Position numbers and translations under genes: made by a program
Notes under the pieces: model-generated
Databases searched by the model: none
What the model was told of the DNA's origin: nothing
The model's input: the letters and a program-made list of their open reading frames with translations, nothing else
Shown: in pieces, positions 23,629 through 32,846 of the stretch
Numbering within the stretch: the stretch's first letter is position 1
Layout: every line of letters starts with the position of its first letter
Assembly (NCBI GenBank): GCA_020060215.1
Contig: JAGVAP010000030.1
Coordinates: 1-61,642, forward strand
Length of the DNA stretch: 61,642 nt
DNA from: Deltaproteobacteria bacterium
Lineage (GTDB): Bacteria; Desulfobacterota; DSM-4660; Desulfatiglandales; HGW-15
Reading direction: 5' to 3'

Positions 23629-24852
23629 ATGAAAAAACGTGTGAACCCGAGCCCGGAATATATCCTTCAATGCGCCGAGAAGTCCAGGGGCATCATCCAT
23701 CCTTCCCCCGTGATCCGGTCAAGCCACCACAGCCGCCTTTTCGGATCGGAGGTCTTGCTCAAACTCGAGAACCTGCAGGAGACCGGTTCCTTCAAGGTGC
23801 GGGGGGCATTCAATCGAATCAGCCTGCTGGAAGACCGTGAAAAGAAGAGAGGGGTCATCACCGCCTCGGCGGGGAACCATGCGCAGGGGGTCGCCTGGGC
23901 TGCGACAAGACTCGGGATTTCCCCGACCGTGGTCATGCCGGAGGATGTCTCCCTTCGAAAGCTCCTGGCCGTAAGAGATTACGGCGCCGAGGTGATCCTC
24001 AAGGGCGGCTCCTACGATGAAGCCTTCGAACATGCGCAGCGCCTTGCCGCAAGCACGGGGAAGACGCTGATCCCTGCTTTCGACGACGTGCACGTGATTG
24101 CGGGGCAGGGGACCGTCGGCCTGGAGCTGTCCCATCTGCTGGACGAGCACACGGCCATTGTGGTTCCCGTCGGCGGGGGTGGGCTGATTTCGGGGATCGC
24201 CATCGCGGCCAAATCCCTGTGCCCCGGCGTCAAGGTCCTCGGGGTACAGACCGAGAGTTGTCCTTCCGTTCTCCGATGGCTCGAAAAGAAGCGACCTGCC
24301 CGGCCGGCGAGCGCTTCCACCATTGCGGACGGCATCGCCGTGAAGCGGCCGGGGAAGCTGAATCTTGCGATCATAAGAGAGTGGGTGGATGAGGTCGTGG
24401 CCGTGGACGAGGAGACCATTGCGGGTGCGGTCCTGGAGCTCCTGGACAAGTGCAACGTCGTGGCGGAAGGTGCCGGGGCTGTGCCCCTGGCAGCCCTCAT
24501 GGCCCAAAGATTCAGCACCAGGGCGAAGCGTCACATCCTCATCATCAGCGGCGGCAATATCGAGATCCATACCATCGATCGAATCCTGCACAGGGGTTCC
24601 ATCCGCATGGGCAGGCTGATCAGGATCGAGGCGAACCTGCCGGACGTCCCCGGATCGATCTGGAAGATGACGGGCCTCGTTGCAGAGACCAAGGCGAACA
24701 TCCTCCACATCTTCCATGACAGGCTCAGCCTCGCCAACCCCATGCAGGTCTCCCGGGTGACCCTCAGCCTGGAGACAAGAGGCCATGATCATGCCAGGGA
24801 AATCGTGGCGGCGCTGAAGAAGGCGGGCTACGACGTAAAGCTGCTTTCCTGA
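23629..24852 (+). CDS. ilvA: threonine ammonia-lyase with ACT domain
   Basis: Converts threonine to 2-oxobutanoate, the first step towards isoleucine. 407 residues, the length of the single-ACT form. It has the PLP lysine in ETGSFKVRGAFNRI (about 58), the substrate loop TASAGNHAQGVAWAA, and the glycine loop VPVGGGGLISGIA that holds the cofactor phosphate. An ACT domain (about 330-407, RLIRIEANLPDVPGSIWKMT) suggests amino-acid feedback. The start at 23629 is odd: no Shine-Dalgarno sequence is visible because the upstream bases are heptad repeat. A GTG at 23641 is an alternative. Confidence 0.92.
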   Translation: MKKRVNPSPEYILQCAEKSRGIIHPSPVIRSSHHSRLFGSEVLLKLENLQETGSFKVRGAFNRISLLEDREKKRGVITASAGNHAQGVAWAATRLGISPTVVMPEDVSLRKLLAVRDYGAEVILKGGSYDEAFEHAQRLAASTGKTLIPAFDDVHVIAGQGTVGLELSHLLDEHTAIVVPVGGGGLISGIAIAAKSLCPGVKVLGVQTESCPSVLRWLEKKRPARPASASTIADGIAVKRPGKLNLAIIREWVDEVVAVDEETIAGAVLELLDKCNVVAEGAGAVPLAALMAQRFSTRAKRHILIISGGNIEIHTIDRILHRGSIRMGRLIRIEANLPDVPGSIWKMTGLVAETKANILHIFHDRLSLANPMQVSRVTLSLETRGHDHAREIVAALKKAGYDVKLLS

Positions 24853-24857
24853 AGTCT

Positions 24858-25191
24858 GAATCCGCGCCGTGCCTCCGAATCCGCGCCGACCTCAGGGGGG
24901 TGCTTTCGAGAAAGGCCGCGGGTTTCGTGGGCATTCCATGGGCCGCCCCCCGAGAGTCACAGGGGGGCAGGTAGTGCAAGCCTCTGACCTCCGTTCAAGC
25001 TCCTCCTGTGGGGCTGCGCCCGCTCCGCTCGCGATGGACATGGAACTGGATGAAGGGATGATCTGGGGTGGAAGACGCGTCCTTTCTCGAAACCACCCCC
25101 CTGACGTCGGCGCTTGCGTGCTGGGGACGCGATTCCTGCTGCGGCCGCGGGTTTCGTGGACATTCCATGGGCCGCCCCCCGAGAGTCACAG
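24858..25191. repeat. nested direct and inverted repeat, about 330 bp
   Basis: This fills the whole ilvA-cysK gap. A 49-base unit occurs twice in the same direction (24914-24962 and 25143-25191, one mismatch), ending in gagagtcacag. A 12-base unit gaatccgcgccg is also doubled (24858, 24877). An inverted pair of about 35 bases (24883-24917 and 25077-25113, around ctcaggggggtg/caccccccctgac) encloses the middle. No credible reading frame is present. It may be a mobile-element remnant or a structured RNA. Confidence 0.8.
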
Positions 25192-25216
25192 CTTCTCAAC
25201 TTCTCCATGCAACGGT

Positions 25217-26143
25217 CTATGGCAGGAAGAGATCCGTGCTCAGGTAGCGCTCCCCTGTGCTCGGGATGATCACCACGATCGTTTTCCCTCTGCTTTCCGG
25301 TCTTCCGGCCGCCTGCAGGGCCGCCCAGACCGCGGCTCCGGAGGAGATGCCGCAGAGGATCCCCTCTTTCCTTGCCACGTCCCGTGCCGTTTCGAACGCC
25401 TGTTCGTTGGAGACCGCAATCACCTCGTCGATGATGCTGCGGTTCAGCACGTTGGGCACGAACCCCGCTCCGATCCCCTGGATCTTGTGAGGACCGGGTT
25501 TCCCTCCCGAGAGAACCGGGGAGGCCTCGGGCTCGACGGCGATAGCCTTGAACGAGGGTCTTCGAGATTTGATGACCTCGGCCACTCCTGTGATGGTGCC
25601 GCCCGTCCCCACCCCGGCAACGAGGATGTCTGCGGCCCCTCCCGTGTGGTTCCAGATCTCCAGGGCGGTCGTCTTCCGATGGATCTCGGGGTTCGCCGGG
25701 TTTGAGAACTGGTCCGGCATGAACGCGCCCGGGGTCTGAGAGACGATCTCCCGGGCCTCCTGAATCGCGCCTTTCATCCCCAGGGGACCGGGGGTCAGGA
25801 CAAGCTCGGCGCCAAGGTGTTTCAAGAGCTTTCTCCTTTCCATGCTCATCGTCTCGGGCATGGTGAGGAGCAGCCGGTATCCCTTGGCTGCGCAAACGAA
25901 GGCCAGCGCGATGCCGGTGTTGCCGCTGGTCGGTTCCACGACCAGGGTGTCGTCCCGGATCAGACCGCTGCGCTCCGCCGCCTCGATCATGGCCACCCCG
26001 ATGCGGTCCTTCACGCTGCCCAGGGGATTCTGAAACTCGAGCTTGCCGAGGAGCTGGACCTCCATCCCCTTGGCCATTCGATCCAGCCGCACGAGCGGAG
26101 TGCCCCCGACGATTCCGGCTATGTCCGGGTAGAGCTCAGGCAT
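25217..26143 (-). CDS. cysK: cysteine synthase A (O-acetylserine sulfhydrylase)
   Basis: Makes cysteine from O-acetylserine and sulfide with PLP. 308 residues with the PLP lysine in [19 protein letters not shown] (about 43), [12 protein letters not shown] (about 70), the [14 protein letters not shown] phosphate loop and [12 protein letters not shown] near the end. The start overlaps the last 8 bases of cysE, so the acetylserine producer and user are coupled. It is the last gene of the nifU-nifS-cysE-cysK run. Confidence 0.95.
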   Translation of the reverse strand: MPELYPDIAGIVGGTPLVRLDRMAKGMEVQLLGKLEFQNPLGSVKDRIGVAMIEAAERSGLIRDDTLVVEPTSGNTGIALAFVCAAKGYRLLLTMPETMSMERRKLLKHLGAELVLTPGPLGMKGAIQEAREIVSQTPGAFMPDQFSNPANPEIHRKTTALEIWNHTGGAADILVAGVGTGGTITGVAEVIKSRRPSFKAIAVEPEASPVLSGGKPGPHKIQGIGAGFVPNVLNRSIIDEVIAVSNEQAFETARDVARKEGILCGISSGAAVWAALQAAGRPESRGKTIVVIIPSTGERYLSTDLFLP

Positions 26144-27128
26144 CTCCGGCCTCCTTCATCCGTGTTTGGGGCCGGGTCGAGTTCGCCTCGACGATCAGCT
26201 CCGGCCTCTTGAGGAACACCTTCGAATCAGGCGGGATCGATTCGGTGATCCACACATTTCCACCAATGACGGAGCGGGCGCCGATCGTCGTCTCACCGCC
26301 GAGGACGGTGGCCCCTGAATACAGGATCACGTCATCTTCGATGGTGGGGTGGCGTTTCGTGGTCCTCAGTTTATCGGTCGAGCCCCGCGGGATGGAAAGG
26401 GCCCCAAGGGTCACCCCCTGGTAGATTCGCACCCGATTGCCGATGACCGTGGTCTCTCCGATGACGATTCCGGTCCCATGATCGATGAAAAAGCTCTCCC
26501 CGATGGTTGCGCCGGGGTGGATGTCGATCCCCGTCTGACCGTGCGCATGCTCCGTCATGATCCTCGGGATCAGGGGGATGCCCTGTTGGTAGATCTGGTG
26601 CGCGATACGGTACACCGTCACGGCAAACAGGCCCGGGTAGCTGAAGATGATCTCGTCCGTGCTCTTGGCCGCCGGGTCTCCTTCGTAGGCGGCGCGCACA
26701 TCCAGGGCAAGCACCTTCCGGAGCGAAGGGAGGTCCTTCATGAAGAGAACGGCGGAATACTCCCCCCTCTCCTGGCAGTGGGTGCAGGGAAGATTGTGCC
26801 GGAGGCACTCATGCCTGATCGCCAGGGTGATCTGCTCGGAGAGGATCTCGAAAAAGGCGGTTGCCTCCTGGCCGAAGTAGTAGCCCAGGTTCATCCGGTC
26901 TACGCGGGAGCGGAAAAAGTATCCGGGGTAGAGGATCCGTCTCGCCCTCTCCAGGATATCGATCAGGGCATCCCTGGAGGGGAGCTGTTCCAGACTGACG
27001 TGATCGAAGCAGTCCTCGCGCTCACAGGTCAGGACCAGCTCATCGACCACCCTGGGGATCTCCAGGCGAAAGTCCCGGGTGGAGGCCACTTCCACCTTGC
27101 ACCGTTCCGCGTCGGAAGTAGGTTCCAT
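26136..27128 (-). CDS. cysE: serine O-acetyltransferase
   Basis: Acetylates serine for cysteine synthesis. About 330 residues: a long helical N-terminal part ([19 protein letters not shown], then a Cys-containing CTHCQE insert near 135) and a C-terminal left-handed beta-helix with the catalytic region [20 protein letters not shown] and [15 protein letters not shown]. Length and layout match the longer EpsC/SrpH-like acetyltransferases rather than the E. coli form. ATG 27128 is chosen: AAGGAG lies 6 bases before it, whereas 27152 lacks one. The usual C-terminal Ile that docks into CysK is not obvious (tail KEAGDA). Confidence 0.92.
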   Translation of the reverse strand: MEPTSDAERCKVEVASTRDFRLEIPRVVDELVLTCEREDCFDHVSLEQLPSRDALIDILERARRILYPGYFFRSRVDRMNLGYYFGQEATAFFEILSEQITLAIRHECLRHNLPCTHCQERGEYSAVLFMKDLPSLRKVLALDVRAAYEGDPAAKSTDEIIFSYPGLFAVTVYRIAHQIYQQGIPLIPRIMTEHAHGQTGIDIHPGATIGESFFIDHGTGIVIGETTVIGNRVRIYQGVTLGALSIPRGSTDKLRTTKRHPTIEDDVILYSGATVLGGETTIGARSVIGGNVWITESIPPDSKVFLKRPELIVEANSTRPQTRMKEAGDA

Positions 27129-27175
27129 CTCATGCTCCTTCCACATAACCATTCAGCTCTCGGGGTTGTTCATGG

Positions 27176-27322
27176 GGTCTCGTTTCAAAGAGGAAGACGT
27201 ACTCGGTAAAGGGGATGCTGTCCTCAGTCGATCCACGCGAATCTGTCTGGAGCCTACCGGCCGGGCGTTCCGCCGGCCCGACATCGGTTCTGCCGCTCAG
27301 CCCATGGGCAGCGGCTTTTCGC
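27176..27322. repeat. dispersed element, copy A
   Basis: About 147 bases between nifS and cysE, sharing ordered blocks with copies B (41031) and C (43014). The blocks are ggtct-c-tttcaaa at the left, acgta-tcggtaaag, ctcagtcgat-ccacgc, a GC-rich hairpin (ccggcc...ggccg) and atgggcagcgg-tttt at the right. It interrupts an otherwise tight operon. Confidence 0.65.
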
Positions 27323-27359
27323 CTTCGGAAAAGAGTCCCCCATGAACAATCCTGTCCCT

Positions 27360-28544
27360 CTACGCTACGTTCGCGCACACGCTGACTTCCGGCGTCCAGA
27401 ACGGGGACATGGCCCGCAGTCTCTCGATAATGGGAGGAAGCTCCCGGATCACGAGATCGATCTCCTCGTCCGTGTTGTAGACGCTGAGGCTGAACCGGAC
27501 CGATCCATGGGCCATGGTGAAGGGCACCCCCATGGCACGCAGGACGTGAGAAGGCTGCAGCGAGCCGGAGGTGCATGCCGAGCCCGAAGAGGCGCAGATC
27601 CCCAGCTCATCCATCATGAGGAGGATGGCCTCCCCTTCCACGAACTCAAAACTGATGTTCGTCGTGTTCGGGAGCCTGTAGGAGGGAGCCCCGTTGATCT
27701 TGCTCCTGGGTATGCGCGAAAGGAGCTCCTTTTCGAGCCGGTCCCTCATGCGCTTGACCCTGGTGTTCTCCTCCTCCATCCGCTCTGCGGCCATCTCACA
27801 GGCCTTGCCGAGCCCGATGATGCCCGCCGCGTTCTCCGTACCCCCTCTGCGACTCCGCTCCTGGTGCCCGCCGATGAGAAACGGCGAGAACCGCGTTCCC
27901 TTCCGGACATAGAGGACGCCGACCCCCTTTGCCGCGTGAAGCTTGTGGCCTGAGAGGGAAAGCATGTGGATGACGTTCTTTTTCATGTCGATGGGGATCT
28001 TGCCCACGGCCTGCACCGCATCCGTGTGAAACAGGATCCCGCGCTGCCTGGCCATTTCCGCCGCCTCCTCCACCGGGAACAGGACGCCGGTCTCGTTGTT
28101 CGCCCACATGAGGCTTACGATCGCCGTATCGGGGGTGAGGCTCTTTTCGTAGAGATCCATGTCCAGGAGCCCATCCCCGTTCACGGGCACCTCCGTGACC
28201 CGGTAGCCGTTCTTGGAGAGGTGCAGCCCGAGACCCTTGATCGCAGGGTGCTCCACCCGGCTGGTTACGACGTGGCGCTTGCCTTCCTGGGTGGAAAGGG
28301 CGGAGAGGAGTGCTGCGTTGTCGCTTTCCGTACCGCAGCTGGTGAAGATGATCTCGTCCGGGTCGGCCCCGATCAGTCCGGCCACCCGTTCCCTCGCCTG
28401 CCGGATCTTCCTGCCCACCTGGCCGCCGAAGGAGTGGGCGCTGGACGGATTCCCGTAGAGATCCTCAAAATAGGGGAGCATGGCCTCCATCACCTCCGGG
28501 GCCACTTTGGTCGTCGCGTTGTTGTCCAGGTAGATCGGCTTCAT
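27360..28544 (-). CDS. nifS: cysteine desulfurase NifS
   Basis: Sulfur donor for iron-sulfur cluster assembly. 394 residues starting MKPIYLDNNATTKVAPEVME, with the PLP lysine in LSLSGHKLHAAKGVGVLY and the active-site Cys in SSGSACTSGSLQPSHVLRAMG. ATG 28544 is preferred over the upstream start of the longer frame because GGAGGAGGT lies 7 bases before it. The gene overlaps nifU by 4 bases. No nitrogenase gene is near, so this is a general NIF-type assembly pair, as in many anaerobes. Confidence 0.94.
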   Translation of the reverse strand: MKPIYLDNNATTKVAPEVMEAMLPYFEDLYGNPSSAHSFGGQVGRKIRQARERVAGLIGADPDEIIFTSCGTESDNAALLSALSTQEGKRHVVTSRVEHPAIKGLGLHLSKNGYRVTEVPVNGDGLLDMDLYEKSLTPDTAIVSLMWANNETGVLFPVEEAAEMARQRGILFHTDAVQAVGKIPIDMKKNVIHMLSLSGHKLHAAKGVGVLYVRKGTRFSPFLIGGHQERSRRGGTENAAGIIGLGKACEMAAERMEEENTRVKRMRDRLEKELLSRIPRSKINGAPSYRLPNTTNISFEFVEGEAILLMMDELGICASSGSACTSGSLQPSHVLRAMGVPFTMAHGSVRFSLSVYNTDEEIDLVIRELPPIIERLRAMSPFWTPEVSVCANVA

Positions 28545-29368
28545 TGGGCTACCTCCTCCACCACCAGCTCGGGCCATACCATCTCTCTCAGCTTGGTCTC
28601 GACAAAGTTCTTCAGTGTCTGCTGCGAGGCCCTGCATACGGCGCAGGCCCCCCGGGTGGCAACGAGCACCCGGTTCCCGACCACGTCCACCAGCTCGATG
28701 TCGCCGCCGTCATGCTGCAGGGAGGGCCTGATCTCCCGCTCGAGGATTTCTTCGATCTTCTTGATCTTCTGGATGTTCGAAAGCTTCGGTTTGGCGGGCG
28801 GCTTCATCCCGGAACGCACCCTGGCGATGATCTCGTGAATCCTGTCGTGACACCCTCCACACCCTCCACCGGCCTTGGTGTAATTGGTCACATCCTCCAC
28901 GGTGGTGAGGTTGTTTTCCAGAACGGCCTTTTCGATCTCCACATCGGTGACGCCGAAGCACTCACAGACCACCTCGCCTTCCTTCTGCACCTTTTTTTCC
29001 GTACCCTGATAATAGGCGATGGCCTGTTCCAGGGCCTGACGGCCAAGGACCGAACAATGCATTTTCTCCTTGGGCAGGCCTCCCAGGTAATCGGCGATCT
29101 CCTGGTTCGTAATCTGCGCCGCCTCTTCAACGGTCTTGCCCTTCAGCATCTCCGTCAAGGCCGAGGCGGAAGCGATCGCGCTGGCGCAGCCGAAGGTCTG
29201 AAATCTCGCGTCCGTGATCTTGCCGCTGTCGTCGACCTTGAAGGTCAGCTTGAGGGCATCCCCGCAGGCCATGGAGCCTACTTCCGCCAATCCATCCGGG
29301 TCCTGTATCTCGCCCACGTTCTTGGGCTTGAGAAAGTGCTCTTTTACCTTATCCGTGTATTCCCACAT
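28541..29368 (-). CDS. nifU: iron-sulfur cluster scaffold NifU (three-domain form)
   Basis: 275 residues in the full NifU layout. An IscU-like N-terminal scaffold comes first (GSMACGDALKL, FQTFGCASAIASASALTEML, KMHCSVLG: three cluster cysteines). A central [2Fe-2S] BFD-like domain follows (CECFGVT ... GGGCGGCHDRI). A C-terminal Nfu domain closes it (SLQHDGGDIELVDV, GACAVCRASQQTLKNFVE). It is the first gene of the operon with nifS, cysE and cysK, which links cysteine synthesis to cluster assembly. The upstream region is AT-rich and holds a possible promoter. Confidence 0.95.
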   Translation of the reverse strand: MWEYTDKVKEHFLKPKNVGEIQDPDGLAEVGSMACGDALKLTFKVDDSGKITDARFQTFGCASAIASASALTEMLKGKTVEEAAQITNQEIADYLGGLPKEKMHCSVLGRQALEQAIAYYQGTEKKVQKEGEVVCECFGVTDVEIEKAVLENNLTTVEDVTNYTKAGGGCGGCHDRIHEIIARVRSGMKPPAKPKLSNIQKIKKIEEILEREIRPSLQHDGGDIELVDVVGNRVLVATRGACAVCRASQQTLKNFVETKLREMVWPELVVEEVAQ

Positions 29369-29401
29369 GGAGCGCCTCCTTGGTCCGAAGTTGCATAGTT
29401 C

Positions 29402-29430
29402 ACACTAACCATTTCATATCATTTTCGCAA
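29402..29430 (-). promoter_or_regulatory. possible nifU promoter in an AT-rich island
   Basis: Minus strand: TTGCGA (29430-29425), a 17-base spacer, TAGTGT (29407-29402), inside an AT-rich stretch (29400-29460) unlike the surrounding DNA. Weak match. The rest of the 29431-29631 gap holds no other feature I can support. Confidence 0.3.
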
Positions 29431-29631
29431 TTATCATAATATGGCTCACTTCATTTTGAAAGAAGCGGATCCATGCAAACGAATCCGGCCGGCAAAAACG
29501 ATCGTGCCGTGAGGATCATCTCCCGCATTCGAACTCGCTCTTCGGACCCGGGGCTGGCGGCCCCCTCGGCATGAAACCGATATCGCGACCTCTCCCAGTT
29601 CAGAAATTTTGGCCGAGAATCGCGAACTTTC

Positions 29632-29660
29632 TTGACACATCCTCTTCTGTCATACATACA
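29632..29660 (+). promoter_or_regulatory. sigma70-type promoter for the ATP-grasp/peptidase pair
   Basis: A consensus TTGACA (29632-29637) is followed 17 bases later by CATACA (29655-29660), with overlapping TACATA choices nearby. The leader to the ATG at 29819 would be about 150 bases. Confidence 0.5.
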
Positions 29661-29818
29661 TACCTAGTCAGTTCCCTGAACGAGAACAGGCTGCATTACA
29701 GCAGGGCACCGCAACAACCCCTCTCCTCGGACGAGGATAAGACGAACATCTTCGGCTTCGGTCTCCTGGTGCGGCATACCAGAAGGCCGTGCGTGGATCC
29801 CGATGGAGGTCTCGCGGC

Positions 29819-30856
29819 ATGGATCCAATGACTAGGCGGACCGACTTACCCGTACTACTGCTGCACAACCTGGACACGACATGGGCTTGCGATGAGATCG
29901 AACAGACCTTGCGAGAGGTTGCCGCCCTCGAATCCGCCGTGCGGGCGGAAGGCCATCCCCTGATCAATGTCCCCGTTCGAAGCCCCGATCTGAAGAGCAT
30001 CCTCAGCGGATACGACCCCGACGAACATGTGGTCCTGAACTGGTGCGAAGACCTCCCTGGCCTCGACCACAGCGATGCGCTGGTCGCGCAGACCCTCGAA
30101 ACGCTTCACTTCTCCTACACGGGTTCGCCCCCATCGGTTCTGGCCTTGAGCTGGGATAAGCCGAGGGTCAAGAAGCTGCTCCAGCAGAACGGGATCTCCA
30201 CCCCTCAATGGAAGGTGTACGCGACGAAGCAGACGGAAGACTGGAGGGTCTTCCCGGCGATCGTCAAGCCGGCCGGAGAGCACTGCAGCATCGGAGTGGA
30301 CAAGGGGGCGGTGGTCCTGGGGGAGGACGAGTTGCAGGCAAGGGTCTCGTACGTTTTGGAGGAGTTCCGCCAGCCGGCCCTGGTAGAGGACTTTATCGAC
30401 GGGCGTGAATTTCACATCTCCGTTCTGGGGGACGGGCTTACCACCATGCTCCCTCCGGCAGAGATGGATTTCGCCGCCTTCACCGATGTGAGGGATCGAC
30501 TCTGTACCTTCGACTCTAAGTTCACGCCTGCCTCCGCCCATTACCGGGAGATCCGTCTGGAACTCCCGGCCAGGCTCGATCCCGAGCAGTATGTGCTGCT
30601 CGAGAAGACCGCCTTTTCGGCCTACAATGTACTGGGGTGTCGGGATTACGCCCGAATAGACATCCGGTTGCGTAACGGGTTATTCTACGTGCTGGACGTC
30701 AATCCGAATGCGGATATCAGTTGCGATACCAGCATCGTCTATGCCGCCGAAGCGGCGGGCTATACGTACGGGGCGATGCTCAGTTATCTGATCAATCTTG
30801 CAGGCAGGCGGCACCCAAGATTCGGCGCGTTGTGCGTCACCGATTCATCGGACTGA
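29819..30856 (+). CDS. ATP-grasp ligase, D-alanine-D-alanine ligase-like
   Basis: 345 residues with the ATP-grasp fold in Ddl order: an N-terminal Rossmann-like part (PVLLLHNLD, then NWCEDLPGLDHS), ATP-binding Lys150 in AIVKPAGEHCSIGV, a hinge PALVEDFIDGREFHISVLG (E190), and metal-binding D281 and D293-N295 (YARIDIRL, VLDVNPNADIS). The N-terminal substrate motifs of true Ddl are not recognisable, and there are no cell-wall genes nearby. A role in making an amide or peptide bond on another substrate is likely. ATG 29819 has GGAGG 9 bases upstream. The peptidase gene follows after 12 bases. Confidence 0.82.
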   Translation: MDPMTRRTDLPVLLLHNLDTTWACDEIEQTLREVAALESAVRAEGHPLINVPVRSPDLKSILSGYDPDEHVVLNWCEDLPGLDHSDALVAQTLETLHFSYTGSPPSVLALSWDKPRVKKLLQQNGISTPQWKVYATKQTEDWRVFPAIVKPAGEHCSIGVDKGAVVLGEDELQARVSYVLEEFRQPALVEDFIDGREFHISVLGDGLTTMLPPAEMDFAAFTDVRDRLCTFDSKFTPASAHYREIRLELPARLDPEQYVLLEKTAFSAYNVLGCRDYARIDIRLRNGLFYVLDVNPNADISCDTSIVYAAEAAGYTYGAMLSYLINLAGRRHPRFGALCVTDSSD

Positions 30857-30868
30857 TGGAGGCTTACC

Positions 30869-31381
30869 TTGAAACCTTATGAGCAAGGCGCTCTGGACGG
30901 ACTCTGCGGGGTGTACTGCGTGGTCAATGCCGCGCGGATCATCTCCGGGGGCGGCGAAGATGAATCCAGACAACTCTTCCAGGAGATCATCTATTACCTC
31001 GATCGAACCAAGGATCTTCCCAGGATCCTGATCGCCGGAATGACCCTCCACACCATCGGGGCCATCCTCGCAGATGTCGTCGGGGAGAGAATAAACAGCA
31101 GGGCCATGCCTTTCAAACAGTATCCGGATACCCCTCTCGATTCCTTCTGGGGGGAGATGATGAGCTTTATGGGAGGGGGAGAACGGAGGGCCATCCTGAC
31201 GGCTATCGGGGGACCCATGTGGGACCACTGGTCGATCGTGGAGTCCATCACCGATCGGCAGATCCGATTTTTCGATTCCTACAAACTCAAGCGGTTGAAC
31301 AGGAGCCGATGCGCCACGATCCGATGCACCACTTCTCGACCCCACCTCCTGTCACCGACCCACACATACTTTCTCTCCTGA
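30869..31381 (+). CDS. papain-like cysteine peptidase-fold protein
   Basis: 170 residues with a papain-superfamily pattern: Q6 and C13 in YEQGALDGLCGVYCVVNAAR, H120 in MWDHWSIVES and D136 in IRFFDSYKL, spaced as Gln/Cys/His/Asp catalytic residues. There is no signal peptide or membrane segment. The start is TTG 30869, supported by GGAGG 6 bases upstream. It is transcribed with the ATP-grasp ligase. Such pairs have been discussed as peptide-forming and peptide-cleaving partners, but I know of no established function for this one. The basic C-terminal tail (RSRCATIRCTTSRP) is less conserved-looking. Confidence 0.75.
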   Translation: MKPYEQGALDGLCGVYCVVNAARIISGGGEDESRQLFQEIIYYLDRTKDLPRILIAGMTLHTIGAILADVVGERINSRAMPFKQYPDTPLDSFWGEMMSFMGGGERRAILTAIGGPMWDHWSIVESITDRQIRFFDSYKLKRLNRSRCATIRCTTSRPHLLSPTHTYFLS

Positions 31382-31426
31382 GGGAGTAAGACAGAAGATG
31401 ATCCTCTCAACGTCTCTCTTCCGTGA

Positions 31427-32776
31427 TCACCCCAGCGCATCCTTGACCGCATCCGCGATCTGGCTGCAGTACTTCTCCGTCGCCTCCCGGGTTGGTCCTT
31501 CCACCATCACCCGGCAAACGTTCTGGGTCCCGGAATAGCGGACCAGGACGCGGCCCTGATCGCCCAGCTCCCGCTCCGTCTGAAGGATGGCCTCCATGAC
31601 CTTGGGCAAGGTTGCGATTTCCGGTTTGCTCCTCACCGGGACGCTGACGAGTTTCTGCGGGAAGCTCTCCATGAGGGCTGCAAGTTCCGAAAGGGGCTTC
31701 CCCTCCCGGATCATGGCTGCAACCAGTTGAAGGGCCGCGAGGGTCCCGTCGCCAGTCGTATGGTGGTCCAGGAAAATCATGTGGCCGGACTCCTCGCCGC
31801 CGATCACGGCCCCCAGACGGCGCATATCCTCCAGCACGTAGCGGTCGCCTACCTTCGATGCATGGTGCCGGAAGCCGTACTTCTTGCAGGCGAGGGTCAG
31901 CCCCAGGTTGCTCATGACCGTGCTCACGAGCAGGTCGTTCTTCAACCGGTCCTGATCTTTGAGGGCCTTTGCACAGATGATCAGGGTCTGGTCGCCCGTG
32001 ATGGTCCGCCCCTTTTCATCCACGGCAATGAACCGGTCCCCGTCGCCGTCAAAGGCCAGCCCTGCGGCGGCGCCGGTCTCCACCACGCGATTTTCCAGGT
32101 CCTGCGTGTACTGGGAGCCGCAGCGCTCATTGATGTTCAACCCGTCCGGCCCGTCGTGGATGACTTCCACGTCGGCCCCCAGTTCCGCGAAGACGGCGGG
32201 CGCTACCCTGCAGGTGGCGCCGTTGGCCGTGTCCAGGACGATCTTCATGCCTTCCATGGATAGCCCGCGGGGAAAGGCGTGCTTCAGGAACACGATATAG
32301 CGCCCGGGAGCATCTTCCATTCGGTAGGCACGGCCGATCTCCCTCGCCCCGGGGACCATTTGAGGCAGCTTTCCGCCCAGGATCAGGTCTTCGATGGTCT
32401 CTTCCTGTTCATCGCTCAACTTGAATCCGAGACCGGAAAAGATCTTGAGCCCGTTGTCCTGGTAAGGATTGTGAGAAGCGGAGATCACGATGCCCGCATC
32501 CGCCCTCATGCCTCGACAGACAAAAGCGACGGCGGGCGTGGGCAGGACGCGAACCAGGTGGGAAATCCCCCCCATGGAGGCGACCCCAGTCTGGACGGCG
32601 CTTTCCAGCATCGGCCCGGAGATCCGGGTGTCCCTGCCGATGACCACCGTGGGACGGTGGCCGGGCTTCCTGAATAGATGGGCGACGGCCTGGCCGAGGG
32701 CCAGGGCCACGGCGGCATCCATCGGATATCGATTGGCCTCCCCCCGGATACCGTCTGTGCCGAAAAGCCTGCCCAT
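31427..32776 (-). CDS. glmM: phosphoglucosamine mutase
   Basis: Interconverts glucosamine 6- and 1-phosphate for UDP-GlcNAc synthesis. 449 residues starting MGRLFGTDGIRGEANRYPMD, with the phosphoserine loop GIVISASHNPYQDNG (Ser about 101), the metal loop AFDGDGDRFIAVDE (about 240), the sugar loop GGEESGHMIF and the C-terminal phosphate loop VRYSGTQNVCRVM. AGGAGG precedes the ATG. It is the last gene of a minus-strand run with the beta-helix protein, the nucleotidyltransferase and the HAD protein, and convergent with the peptidase gene. Confidence 0.96.
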   Translation of the reverse strand: MGRLFGTDGIRGEANRYPMDAAVALALGQAVAHLFRKPGHRPTVVIGRDTRISGPMLESAVQTGVASMGGISHLVRVLPTPAVAFVCRGMRADAGIVISASHNPYQDNGLKIFSGLGFKLSDEQEETIEDLILGGKLPQMVPGAREIGRAYRMEDAPGRYIVFLKHAFPRGLSMEGMKIVLDTANGATCRVAPAVFAELGADVEVIHDGPDGLNINERCGSQYTQDLENRVVETGAAAGLAFDGDGDRFIAVDEKGRTITGDQTLIICAKALKDQDRLKNDLLVSTVMSNLGLTLACKKYGFRHHASKVGDRYVLEDMRRLGAVIGGEESGHMIFLDHHTTGDGTLAALQLVAAMIREGKPLSELAALMESFPQKLVSVPVRSKPEIATLPKVMEAILQTERELGDQGRVLVRYSGTQNVCRVMVEGPTREATEKYCSQIADAVKDALG

Positions 32777-32846
32777 AATCCGCCTCCTCTTACTTGAATG
32801 GGGTTACGCTTTGGTTTAGGAAAGACGAAGATCGATGGGGACCAAT

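Noticed and set aside
29571..29831. 86-codon frame before the ATP-grasp gene as a precursor peptide
   Set aside because: Its start lies upstream of the likely promoter, it has no ribosome site, and it simply overlaps the ligase start.
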